DNA of 52,636 bases, taken from NCBI GenBank assembly GCA_943373175.1, contig CALSBM010000013.1, positions 1 through 52,636 of the forward strand. The letters are read 5' to 3'. The notes beneath the pieces are model-generated. The model was not told where the DNA came from and did not search any database. It worked only from the letters and a program-made list of their open reading frames with translations. Shown piece after piece: positions 8,001-16,156 of the stretch; the first letter of the stretch is position 1, and every line of letters begins with the position of its first letter. The position numbers were made by a program, and so were the translations under genes. The stretch is from JAIXUI01 sp943373175. Lineage in GTDB: Bacteria > Bacteroidota > Bacteroidia > UBA7662 > JAIXUI01.

Positions 8001-8546
8001 ATGGAAATAGTTCGTTGCGCAATTGAAGGGCTGATTGAGATTCAGCCTCGTGTATTTCATGACCCTCGTGGTTATTTTTTAGAATCTTTTAACCGAGAGG
8101 TTTTTGAAAAAGCAGGTTTGCCTGTTGATTTTGTTCAGGATAATCAAAGCCTATCCTCGGCAGGAGTTTTAAGGGGATTGCATTTTCAAGCACCTCCTCA
8201 TGCTCAAGGAAAGTTAGTTAGAGTTATAACCGGAAAAGTTTTGGATGTTGTGGTTGATTTAAGGCGCTCCTCTCCTACTTATGGACAACATCACCAGGTT
8301 TTACTGGACTCTAGCTTGCAAAATATGTTTTTTATCCCGCCAGGTTTTGCACATGGCTTTATAACCCTTGAGGACAATACCATTTTCTCTTATAAGTGTA
8401 CAAACGTGTATAATAAAGCCTCTGAAGGTGGAATATTCTGGAACGACCCTGAATTGAAAATAAACTGGGGAATAGAAAACCCACTTGTTTCAGATAAAGA
8501 CATGCTTCAGCCGTTGATAAAAGATTTTCGCAGCCCATTCGAATGA
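8001..8546 (+). CDS. rfbC: dTDP-4-dehydrorhamnose 3,5-epimerase
   Basis: A 181-residue cupin enzyme of normal RmlC length. The motif GVLRGLHFQ carries the catalytic His (H61), K71 follows in GKLVRV, and PPGFAHGF and FSYKCTNVY are also typical. The enzyme epimerises dTDP-4-keto-6-deoxyglucose in dTDP-rhamnose synthesis for surface polysaccharides. The other rml genes are not nearby, which is odd but not rare. The stop overlaps the crcB start by 4 bp (ATGA). Confidence 0.93.
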   Translation: MEIVRCAIEGLIEIQPRVFHDPRGYFLESFNREVFEKAGLPVDFVQDNQSLSSAGVLRGLHFQAPPHAQGKLVRVITGKVLDVVVDLRRSSPTYGQHHQVLLDSSLQNMFFIPPGFAHGFITLEDNTIFSYKCTNVYNKASEGGIFWNDPELKINWGIENPLVSDKDMLQPLIKDFRSPFE

Positions 8547-8926
8547 TTTGGGTAATGCTCGGTGGTGGATTGGGTTCGGCACTAAGGTATTGGCTACAGA
8601 TTAATTTGCCCTCTAAATCAGGTGAATTACCTGTCCCAACCTTATTGGCTAACGTAATTGCTTGTTTTATTTTAGGTTTGCTAACCGTATATCTTTTAAA
8701 GAAACCAGAGCAAAGAACCTTACAATTGATGATTTCAACCGGTTTTTGTGGTGGCTTAAGCACATTTTCTACCTTGATACAAGAGTTTATTTTGTTTTGG
8801 TGGAATGACAATCTTAAATTTGGAGTTGTTTATCTATTTTTGAGTTTAGCCAGCGGGCTTTTAATGGTAACGTTGGGATACTTGTCAGGCAATTTTTTTT
8901 TGAATCAGCAACATGATATTGGATGA
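8543..8926 (+). CDS. crcB: Fluoride channel CrcB/Fluc
   Basis: A 127-residue, four-helix membrane protein. GGGLGSALRYW at the N-terminus, the conserved Asn in LLANVIACF and the FCGGLSTFST loop (Phe-box and Na+ site) are diagnostic of Fluc. The dimer exports fluoride. No fluoride riboswitch is possible directly upstream because the start lies inside rfbC; the gene overlaps rfbC by 4 bp and the next gene by 14 bp. Confidence 0.93.
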   Translation: MIWVMLGGGLGSALRYWLQINLPSKSGELPVPTLLANVIACFILGLLTVYLLKKPEQRTLQLMISTGFCGGLSTFSTLIQEFILFWWNDNLKFGVVYLFLSLASGLLMVTLGYLSGNFFLNQQHDIG

Positions 8927-9878
8927 TAAAATTCTGAAGCGAATCGAAGAGCTTCAGGAGAAATATGAGGCATCAGGTCAGGATATGTTATCCTACCTTG
9001 AAGGACTGTTGTATGCAGATTACCTCACTTATTGGGATTACATCAATTTAGATATCCTGTTGCAATTGCAACAACCTAGAACCCCAATCCCGGACGAGAA
9101 CATCTTCATAATTTATCATCAGATAACGGAACTGTATTTCAAACTATGCTTACTTGAAATTGATCAGTTAGATTCAACGCATTACACTGATGAAGATTTA
9201 AGAAAGCGTGTTTCCCGCATGAATGCCTATTTCGAAAATATGGTGAGGAGCTTTGCCATTATGGTTGATGGAATGGATACTCAGCAATTTCTCCAATTTC
9301 GGATGGCATTATTACCGGCTTCGGGTTTCCAGTCGGCTCAGTACCGTAAGATAGAAATTTGTTCTACTAGTTTGTTTAATCTGATGGCGCAGGAATCCAG
9401 GTCTAATGAGATGGCTTTAAGTAGTTTAAGTGACCATTTTGCCCAGATTTACTGGAGAAAAGGTGCCACCGAACTCAAAACCGGAAAGAAAACGCTAACA
9501 TTAACTCAGTTTGAAAAAAAATACGATAAGGAGTTATTTGAGCTTGCTGAAAAAATGCAGTTCAGGAATATTAACTATCTATTCGAAAAGCTCGAAGGCA
9601 AAGTTTCAGACAAAACCTGCGATGTATTAAGGAAGTTTGATCAGAATGTAAACATACACTGGCCTCTTGTTCATTATAAATCAGCAGTCCGATACCTTCA
9701 GAAAAATCCTGTTGATATCGCAGCTACTGGCGGAACCAATTGGCAAAAATATCTCCCTCCGAGATTCCAAAAGAGGATTTTCTTCCCTACACTTTGGTCG
9801 GAAGAAGAACAAACGCAATGGGGAATGGTTTGGGTAGATGAACAACTTGAAGAGTTATTGAGAATCAAACCATCCTGA
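8913..9878 (+). CDS. kynA: Tryptophan 2,3-dioxygenase family heme protein
   Basis: A 321-residue protein with the TDO fold markers in order: DENIFIIYHQITELYFK with the distal His H69, SGFQSAQYR with the substrate-binding Arg R145, the probable proximal heme ligand H254 in LVHYKSAVRYL, and ATGGTNWQKYL with the Thr that contacts the amino acid. TDO opens the indole ring of L-tryptophan to N-formylkynurenine in the cytoplasm. Family identity is clear from these residues; the exact substrate is inferred. No other kynurenine-pathway enzyme is certain in the window. It overlaps crcB by 14 bp and is followed after one base by a WYL regulator. Confidence 0.85.
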   Translation: MILDDKILKRIEELQEKYEASGQDMLSYLEGLLYADYLTYWDYINLDILLQLQQPRTPIPDENIFIIYHQITELYFKLCLLEIDQLDSTHYTDEDLRKRVSRMNAYFENMVRSFAIMVDGMDTQQFLQFRMALLPASGFQSAQYRKIEICSTSLFNLMAQESRSNEMALSSLSDHFAQIYWRKGATELKTGKKTLTLTQFEKKYDKELFELAEKMQFRNINYLFEKLEGKVSDKTCDVLRKFDQNVNIHWPLVHYKSAVRYLQKNPVDIAATGGTNWQKYLPPRFQKRIFFPTLWSEEEQTQWGMVWVDEQLEELLRIKPS

Positions 9879-9879
9879 T

Positions 9880-10770
9880 TTGAAAGATCCCGGAAAGCTG
9901 CTTAGGCTTTTTCGAACAGTTAATTTACTCAGTAGTCCGGGTAAGGGATACTTAGTTGCTGAATTGTGCGAGGAATTTGGGGTTTCATTTAAGACGGTTT
10001 ATAGAGACCTTGATATACTTGAAAAAACGGGTATTGAACTTTTACGTTCGGATACCGGAAGGTATCGGGTAGCCCGTGGCTTTGATTTACATCGGCAATT
10101 GCATTTCAGTCCGGAAGAAAGCGATGTATTGCTGCATGCAGTAGCAGCCTTGCCTGAAAGCCAGATTAGGCAATTTTTAGAAATGAAGCTTTCGGCAATG
10201 ACAGATCCTACTTTAAAGCTGACCATGATTCTAAGTCAGAAAACGGGGTCATTTCTGCATGAGCTGCACCTTGCCATTCGAACTAAAAAACAGGTTTTAC
10301 TTCGATCTTATCGGTCTGCAAGAGGTAAAACAGAACGCGATCGCTTGGTTGAACCTATTCAGATTAGCCCTAACGCACAGGCAGTATGGGCGTATGAGCC
10401 ACGTGACCAAACGAGTAAACTGTTTAAAGTTGACCGAATTGGAGAAGTGAAAACTCTTCCGGCATCATTTCAATTCGAAGCCCACCATCAGGAAGTGCTT
10501 TTCGACTTTTTTGGACTACCGCTAAGAACCCCAAAACAGATAAAGATTAAAATGGGTGTTCTTTCAGCATCGGTGCTTCAAGAAGAATATCCTGCCTCAA
10601 GGAGTGCAATAGTTGAAATTGAAAAAGATTCGTATATTCTTGATACAGAAGTAGATGGATATGCAGCAATTTCCAGATTTGTCCTTGGTCTTATGGACGA
10701 TATTCAAATTTTGGGTCCAGAAGAATGGAGGGAGCATTTGTCTTTCATTCAATCAAAATCACTCCTATAA
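9880..10770 (+). CDS. HTH/WYL-domain transcriptional regulator
   Basis: A 296-residue protein starting at TTG, one base after the preceding stop; no ATG gives the full helix-turn-helix. The N-terminus (about residues 1-70) is a DeoR/HTH_11-type winged helix with TVYRDLDIL as recognition segment, and the middle (about 125-190) is a WYL domain with VLLRSYRSARGK and the KLFKVDRIGEV strand. WYL domains bind nucleic acid or small ligands in many DNA-damage and defence regulators. Target genes are unknown; the palindromic site starting 22 bases downstream, in front of the small Cys-rich gene, is an attractive candidate. Confidence 0.8.
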   Translation: MKDPGKLLRLFRTVNLLSSPGKGYLVAELCEEFGVSFKTVYRDLDILEKTGIELLRSDTGRYRVARGFDLHRQLHFSPEESDVLLHAVAALPESQIRQFLEMKLSAMTDPTLKLTMILSQKTGSFLHELHLAIRTKKQVLLRSYRSARGKTERDRLVEPIQISPNAQAVWAYEPRDQTSKLFKVDRIGEVKTLPASFQFEAHHQEVLFDFFGLPLRTPKQIKIKMGVLSASVLQEEYPASRSAIVEIEKDSYILDTEVDGYAAISRFVLGLMDDIQILGPEEWREHLSFIQSKSLL

Positions 10771-10792
10771 AGGAAAAAAGTCAGAAATTCTT

Positions 10793-10852
10793 TGTCATGA
10801 GATGACAATCATGCACTTGAGCTTTGTCATAAGTAAAAAAAGCCTTATGACA
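10793..10852 (+). promoter_or_regulatory. Cluster of TGTCAT/ATGACA half-sites, operator candidate
   Basis: TGTCAT-GAG-ATGACA (10793-10807) is a perfect inverted repeat. A second TGTCAT lies at 10825-10830 and a second ATGACA at 10847-10852, the latter containing the start codon of the small zinc-ribbon gene. The two TGTCAT half-sites are 32 bases apart, about three helical turns. Confidence 0.5.
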
Positions 10853-11023
10853 CACTGTTGCCAATGTGAAAACCAAGTGCTGGTAAGTATTGAAAGCCAG
10901 TGCGACCTTTGCCAGGGTCAAATATTTTCGGAGTTACAAAATGCGTTCAATGAACTTCAAGTAGAGCACCTGCTTGAAGAGTGGTATGCTTGGGAAACAA
11001 TACCAGCTTCTTACGCAGCTTAA
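10847..11023 (+). CDS. Small double-CxxC protein (zinc-ribbon-like, 58 residues)
   Basis: Starting at the ATG at 10847 this gives 58 residues with C4-x-x-C7 (plus C5) and C19-x-x-C22, a spacing that suits a single zinc-binding site, followed by an acidic helical tail ending IPASYAA. The open frame continues upstream, but that part overlaps the WYL regulator and the operator and is not convincing. No family is recognised. It lies between the WYL regulator and another small unknown gene, and its start codon sits inside an operator-like half-site, so it may be tightly controlled. Confidence 0.6.
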   Translation: MTHCCQCENQVLVSIESQCDLCQGQIFSELQNAFNELQVEHLLEEWYAWETIPASYAA

Positions 11024-11044
11024 TATTTTTAATAACTACATATT

Positions 11045-11395
11045 ATGAAACGACTGATTTACAAAACGTTAAGATTAATGGGGATACTGAAAAAAACTAC
11101 CCCTAAATCTGTGCTTGAAAGCACCATTTTCCACAAAGGAATCATGGAAAGTCCTATAAGGATAACTCAACGAAACCGGCCATTGTCCCTTTCTTTTGAA
11201 AGAACACCCGATGGGCTTGGTTGGATGACTCAGGTTAAACAAGGACGAACCTTACTGGGAAGGTTGCCGGAAGCGGACACGCAAATTATTCGAAAGCATC
11301 TGAATTGCGGACACGACCTGAGGGTTTCAATAGTGGACATAAACAAGGCAGGACTGCCTTGGGAACGCGTAAGAATAAAAATCGAAAGTGCTTAA
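11045..11395 (+). CDS. Hypothetical protein, 116 residues
   Basis: A basic protein with no signal peptide or clear membrane segment and no recognised family. The central part (about residues 38-110) alternates hydrophobic and charged residues, and reads as a small beta-rich domain with PLSLSFERTPDGLGWMT and a LLGRLPEAD turn. It starts 21 bases after the small Cys-rich gene, perhaps in the same transcript. Its stop codon overlaps the stop of the convergent pgpH-like gene by 4 bases. The ordered composition argues for a real gene. Confidence 0.65.
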   Translation: MKRLIYKTLRLMGILKKTTPKSVLESTIFHKGIMESPIRITQRNRPLSLSFERTPDGLGWMTQVKQGRTLLGRLPEADTQIIRKHLNCGHDLRVSIVDINKAGLPWERVRIKIESA

Positions 11396-13458
11396 AGTGC
11401 TTTAGGGTATTCGATTCGTACGTGATAGATATTGTTAAGCATCCGCTTAAATATCTGACGGGTTTTCGCTATATCTTTCAACGTGATATCTGCATTCTCA
11501 AATTGCGCATTTTCCATCTGTTTATCAATAATGCCGTCAACAAGCTTGCTTATGGTAGTTTCATCATAGACTTTCAAACTTCTAGAGGCAGCTTCTACGG
11601 AATCTGCCATCATTAAAACAGCAGTTTCTCTGGAAAATGGCCTAGGGCCTGGATAGCGAAATTTATCTTCCTGAATAGGTCTGTTAGGAAAATTTCTTAG
11701 AAAAGAACGGTAGAAGTATTCAACCCTTTGATCGCCATGGTGGGTACGAATAAAGTCGATTACTATCTCTGGAATGTTGTTTTGTCTTGCAAGCCTGATT
11801 CCTTCAATCACATGAGAAACTATGATGGCAGCGCTTTCTTCATAAGGAAGTTCATCATGAGGATTAATGCCATTGGCTTGATTTTCAATAAAATAAATTG
11901 GAAGGCGCATCTTGCCAATATCATGATACAATGCACCAATCCTAACTAAAAGTGCATTTCCGCCTATTTCATAAATAGCAGCTTCTGCCAGATTTGCGAC
12001 CTGTAGCGAATGCTGGAAAGTGCCTGGTGCTTTAAAGGAAAGCTCTTTTAAAAGTGTTGAGTTGGAATCAGATAGCTCCAATAGCGTAACCTCTGAAACA
12101 AGTCCGAATATTTTCTCATAAAAGTAGATAAGTGGAGAAGCCAACAAAGTAAACAATGCATTTATCCCGAACATAACAAAGTACTGAGACTTCAATTGGG
12201 TAACATCTCCGGAGCGTAACATATACCATCCTGCAAGCGAAAGGGCGTAAGCCAAAAAAACTACCAACGTAGTGGCAAAGAAGCGACTTCTCTTTCTGAT
12301 CGAAATCAAACTATACACTGCAGATAAGCCTGCCACACTCTGTAGGATAATAAACTCAGTAGATTCAGTAACAAAGAAGGAAAGTAATAAAACTGTCGTT
12401 AAATGAGTGATAACAGCGGTAACACTATCATAAAACACCCGAGTAATAATGGGTAAAATACATAACGGCAGATAATAAACCGATTGAAAGTCAGACTCGT
12501 TAACCAAGGAGAACAAGCCAGCAGTTAACAACATATTGGATAGCAGCAGCAACAACCTACGATTATCCGCATAAACCTCACGCTTGAAGTTGTAAAGAAA
12601 TGCGAGATAAAGCCCGATAAGCAAGGAAACTACAATGAGTTGGCCAACAACAATGAGAGTTCTCTGTAAAGTACTTGCGGAACTGGACTCTAATTCCAGC
12701 TTGAGCGATTGCAAAATTCGATGCTTTTCTGCCGTAACAATCCCACCTTGAACAATGAGCAATTCGCCTTTCTGCACCATCCCATCGGTGGTCATGATAC
12801 CAGAGAGCAGTTCATTTTTTAAGTTGGCTGTTAAAAGTGAATCATAGACAACACTGTAAACCAGGTTTTTCTCGACTAAAGGTGCAAGTACTTTAGCCTG
12901 AATAGGAGAAATCCCTTTTAGACCAAAATCGTAGGCTTGTTGAAGACTGAAAAAATCGGTGTAAACATATTCTTCAGGGTTGTTTTGCGCGCCAATCAAA
13001 GCAATAGCCGGCGAGGTGTTAAAAAGCCCAGGATCGTATGGTGCAATTAATCCCCGTCTATAAATGGCGTTAAGGCGGTGTGTTAGTGTGTCCGAAATAG
13101 ACTTAACCTCTTTTGACTTAAACCTCGCCTCAAGCCCTAATTCAGCCAAATCCTGCTTCAACCCATTTATAGCTTGAAGAATGGCCGCACTATCTACACG
13201 GAAACAGGGGAAATATCGTTCAAGAGCCTTCTTCTTATCGGCTTCTAATTCCTCAACAGAGCGCTGAACCGGAAAATCGAAAGGTGCTAATAAATCGTTG
13301 TGTTGCCACGCTTTTCCCTTTTCAAAACTGTATGAAAAGTTAATCTCTTTGGGAAGAGCATATACGAGGGCCAGAATAGTAACCGACGCCATGAGTAGCC
13401 TTAGCACCATGACATAGTTCACTCTGAAATTTCTGATCCAAGAAGAGAAATCTGGCAT
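11392..13458 (-). CDS. pgpH: 7TM-HD cyclic dinucleotide phosphodiesterase (PgpH type)
   Basis: With the Met at 13458 the protein has 688 residues: one N-terminal membrane helix (about 16-35), an extracytoplasmic 7TMR-HDED domain (about 40-265), seven membrane helices (about 267-455) and a C-terminal HD domain. HD residues are H483 in TFQHSLQVA and H512-D513 in LYHDIGKM, with THHGD near 571. PgpH hydrolyses c-di-AMP at the inner face of the membrane; the substrate is inferred from the family. The frame extends 28 codons upstream, but those lie in the promoter and 5' end of the divergent thiolase gene, so the inner start MPDFSSW is preferred. Confidence 0.9.
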   Translation of the reverse strand: MPDFSSWIRNFRVNYVMVLRLLMASVTILALVYALPKEINFSYSFEKGKAWQHNDLLAPFDFPVQRSVEELEADKKKALERYFPCFRVDSAAILQAINGLKQDLAELGLEARFKSKEVKSISDTLTHRLNAIYRRGLIAPYDPGLFNTSPAIALIGAQNNPEEYVYTDFFSLQQAYDFGLKGISPIQAKVLAPLVEKNLVYSVVYDSLLTANLKNELLSGIMTTDGMVQKGELLIVQGGIVTAEKHRILQSLKLELESSSASTLQRTLIVVGQLIVVSLLIGLYLAFLYNFKREVYADNRRLLLLLSNMLLTAGLFSLVNESDFQSVYYLPLCILPIITRVFYDSVTAVITHLTTVLLLSFFVTESTEFIILQSVAGLSAVYSLISIRKRSRFFATTLVVFLAYALSLAGWYMLRSGDVTQLKSQYFVMFGINALFTLLASPLIYFYEKIFGLVSEVTLLELSDSNSTLLKELSFKAPGTFQHSLQVANLAEAAIYEIGGNALLVRIGALYHDIGKMRLPIYFIENQANGINPHDELPYEESAAIIVSHVIEGIRLARQNNIPEIVIDFIRTHHGDQRVEYFYRSFLRNFPNRPIQEDKFRYPGPRPFSRETAVLMMADSVEAASRSLKVYDETTISKLVDGIIDKQMENAQFENADITLKDIAKTRQIFKRMLNNIYHVRIEYPKAL

Positions 13459-13481
13459 GAGCGGAAGATAACAAATAAGCC

Positions 13482-13489
13482 TACCTTTG
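13482..13489 (+). promoter_or_regulatory. -7 box of the thiolase gene (TACCTTTG)
   Basis: An exact TAnnTTTG match, followed by CAC as in the nhaD and cbs promoters, 22 bases before the ATG. This predicts a very short 5' leader. Confidence 0.6.
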
Positions 13490-13511
13490 CACCACCTGTA
13501 ATAAATCCTTA

Positions 13512-14690
13512 ATGAAACAAGTTTGCATCGTTTCGGTGGCACGAACCCCGATCGGAAGTTTTAATGGCGCATTGGCTTCATTTTCAGCCACTCAATTAGG
13601 CGCACATGTTATTCGTCATGCTGTTAAGCGTGCGGGAATTCAGCCTGAAGATGTTCAGGAGGTATTCATGGGTAATGTACTCTCTGCTAATCTTGGCCAA
13701 GCACCTGCAACTCAGGCGGCCTTGTTTGCAGGTTTGCCTAATACCGTTCCATGTACAACCGTAAATAAAGTTTGTGCTTCAGGAATGAAGGCTATTATGC
13801 TGGGCGCTCAGAGCATTGCACTTGGTCAAAATGAGGTGGTTGTAGCCGGTGGTATGGAAAGTATGTCGAATGTTCCTTATTACCTGCCGCAAAACCGCAA
13901 TGGCGCTAGATTAGGTCATGGCCAGGTGATAGACGGAATTGTAAAAGACGGTCTTTGGGATGTTTACAATGATTATCACATGGGAAGTGCTGCTGAACTT
14001 TGTGCTTCTGAAATGAAATTCAGTCGTGAACAACAAGACCAGTATGCCATTGAATCGTATAAAAAAGCTCAAAAGGCAACCGCCGAAGGCTGGTTTAATG
14101 ACGAAATTGCTCCTGTTGAAGTACCCGTAAGAGGCAAAGATCCTATCGTAGTTTCTGTAGATGAAGAACTTGCGAAAGTTAACTTCGATAAAATTCCCGG
14201 ACTTAAGCCTGTCTTCCAGAAAGATGGAACCGTAACTGCGGCAAATGCTTCTTCTATTAATGATGGTGCTGCTGCTGTAGTTTTAATGAGTGTTGAAAAG
14301 GCGCATGAGCTTGGATTGAAGCCATTAGCAATTATTCGTGGTTACGCCGATGCGGCACAAGCTCCCGAATGGTTTACAACTGCTCCGGCTAAAGCGATTC
14401 CCCTTGCTATGGAACGCGCAGGCGTTAAAACGGAAGAAGTCGATTTTTACGAACTGAATGAAGCCTTTTCAGTTGTATGCCTTGCGAATAACCAATTGTT
14501 GAATATTCCGGAAGATAAAGCCAATGTTTTTGGTGGGGCAGTATCAGTAGGACATCCAATCGGATGTTCAGGAGCGCGCATCATTGTAACCCTGCTATCT
14601 GTACTAAATAAAAATGAGGGTAAAATTGGAGTCGCCGGTATTTGTAACGGTGGCGGTGGCGCATCTGCAATGGTTATCGAAAAAGTATAA
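13512..14690 (+). CDS. atoB: Acetyl-CoA C-acetyltransferase (thiolase)
   Basis: A 392-residue biosynthetic-type thiolase. The acyl-accepting Cys is C88 in NKVCASGMKA, the His in VGHPIGCSGAR and the second Cys in ICNGGGGASAM, all near the C-terminus as expected. It interconverts two acetyl-CoA with acetoacetyl-CoA in the cytoplasm. The gene stands alone between a -7 box and a strong terminator, so it is a single-gene transcript. A degradative 3-ketoacyl-CoA thiolase is less likely but the sequence alone does not settle chain length. Confidence 0.92.
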   Translation: MKQVCIVSVARTPIGSFNGALASFSATQLGAHVIRHAVKRAGIQPEDVQEVFMGNVLSANLGQAPATQAALFAGLPNTVPCTTVNKVCASGMKAIMLGAQSIALGQNEVVVAGGMESMSNVPYYLPQNRNGARLGHGQVIDGIVKDGLWDVYNDYHMGSAAELCASEMKFSREQQDQYAIESYKKAQKATAEGWFNDEIAPVEVPVRGKDPIVVSVDEELAKVNFDKIPGLKPVFQKDGTVTAANASSINDGAAAVVLMSVEKAHELGLKPLAIIRGYADAAQAPEWFTTAPAKAIPLAMERAGVKTEEVDFYELNEAFSVVCLANNQLLNIPEDKANVFGGAVSVGHPIGCSGARIIVTLLSVLNKNEGKIGVAGICNGGGGASAMVIEKV

Positions 14691-14715
14691 TTAACCCATT
14701 AACTAATAAATCACT

Positions 14716-14750
14716 TACCGCCCGAAGAAAACTTCGGGCGGTATTTTTTT
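14716..14750 (+). terminator. Intrinsic terminator of the thiolase gene
   Basis: A perfect 12-bp stem, TACCGCCCGAAG at 14716-14727 with CTTCGGGCGGTA at 14732-14743, an AAAA loop and a run of seven T at 14744-14750. Confidence 0.97.
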
Positions 14751-14763
14751 CTACCTATTTAAA

Positions 14764-16107
14764 ATGCCGTTAATTCGAACCGGAGATATCAAGGAAGCTT
14801 TAAAACTTGCATTTCCCATTATAGCCGGCAATATGTCTCACATGTTTATTCAAATGTTCGACAACATTATGATTGGACAACTGGGATCAAAAAGTTTGGC
14901 TGCAGCTACAATGGCAGGAAGCATTTTCGTGGTGCCGCTTGTATTCGGGTTGGGGATTAGCATGGCTATGTCGTCGTTGATAGCTCAATTTAGAGGAGGT
15001 GGTGAAGAAGGCCAATTAGCATCCTTCGCTTCGAGCAGCCTAACCACCGGAATTATTACCGGAGCTTTTTTGATGTTGGTCTGCCTAAGCATAACTCCTT
15101 TCCTGCACTATTTTAACCCAGATCCTGAGCTGGTGGCTATGGCTAAACCGTACTATCTGCTTATTTCCATTTCCATATTTCCGGCATTATTATTCAATTC
15201 ATTCAAACAACTTTCAGATGGAATGGAAGTACTTAAGCCTGGATTATGGATAGGACTGGCTTCGATTGGCCTTAACTTTCTTTTCATCTGGATTTTTATA
15301 TATGGCCACTGGGGCGCACCAGCAATGGGATTAGCTGGTGCAGGAGTAGGAACCTTGTTAGCAAGAATTTCGATGGTAGTTATGTTTGTGTTGGTATTCA
15401 TCTTTCATCCCAAACTTAAAAAGCTCCTCTACCTAAAAGGATTTATATCGAGGATTAAAAGCAAGCTTATTATCCGTTTATTGAAGTTAGGGATACCATC
15501 AGGATTGCAATATGTCTTCGAAGCAGGAGCTTTTGCAGGAAGTTCAATCATGATTGGTTGGATCGGACATCGTGAAATGGCAGCTCATCTTATTGCGCTC
15601 AACCTCGCCTCGTTAACGTATATGGCTTCGCTTGGGTTAAGCGGTGCAGGAACTATTTTGGTTGGTCATGCTTTTGGCGCGAAAGATCCTGCAAGAATGA
15701 AGCGACATGCCAATGCTATCATGTTTTTAGGTGTATTGATTATGATTATATGCAGCCTTGGATTCATATTATTCAATCAACAACTTCCATTTCTTTATAT
15801 TAAGGAAGCGGAAGTTAGGGCCATTGCAGCACGCCTGTTATTGATTGCAGCTATCTTTCAATTCTCAGACAGCATTCAGTGCATAGCTGGAGGCTTACTT
15901 CGGGGATTAGAAGATGCTAAAATACCCACGCTATTAATTTTGATTGCGTACTGGGGAATTGGTCTGCCAGTAGGTTACGGATTAGCTTTTCATACTAGTT
16001 TGGGTGTTGATGGCATTTGGTATGGATTTGTTGCGGGATTAACAGCCTCAGCAAGCTTGTTAACGCTTCGCTTTTACCGGCATAAAGCACTTCATCCTGT
16101 TACATAA
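14764..16107 (+). CDS. MATE family efflux transporter
   Basis: A 447-residue inner-membrane protein with twelve hydrophobic segments in two similar halves. The first half opens with AFPIIAGNMSHMFIQMFDNIMIGQLG, cut here to its recognisable core MSHMFIQMFDN, and the second with LGIPSGLQYVFEAG, the repeated MATE entry motifs. MATE proteins export cationic drugs or metabolites using Na+ or H+ gradients; the substrate is unknown. It begins 14 bases after the thiolase terminator. No dedicated regulator adjoins it. Confidence 0.9.
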   Translation: MPLIRTGDIKEALKLAFPIIAGNMSHMFIQMFDNIMIGQLGSKSLAAATMAGSIFVVPLVFGLGISMAMSSLIAQFRGGGEEGQLASFASSSLTTGIITGAFLMLVCLSITPFLHYFNPDPELVAMAKPYYLLISISIFPALLFNSFKQLSDGMEVLKPGLWIGLASIGLNFLFIWIFIYGHWGAPAMGLAGAGVGTLLARISMVVMFVLVFIFHPKLKKLLYLKGFISRIKSKLIIRLLKLGIPSGLQYVFEAGAFAGSSIMIGWIGHREMAAHLIALNLASLTYMASLGLSGAGTILVGHAFGAKDPARMKRHANAIMFLGVLIMIICSLGFILFNQQLPFLYIKEAEVRAIAARLLLIAAIFQFSDSIQCIAGGLLRGLEDAKIPTLLILIAYWGIGLPVGYGLAFHTSLGVDGIWYGFVAGLTASASLLTLRFYRHKALHPVT

Positions 16108-16156
16108 TAAGATTTAGCGATTCCTTGTATAGGAGAATATGCTAATTTAAAGGCGT

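Noticed and set aside
8359..8811. 150-codon minus-strand frame across rfbC and crcB
   Set aside because: Antisense to two well-identified genes.
13459..13542. 28-codon N-terminal extension of the pgpH-like gene
   Set aside because: It would overlap the thiolase promoter and first codons, and the extension is Cys/Arg-rich and unlike the family; the Met before DFSSW gives the expected N-terminal membrane helix.
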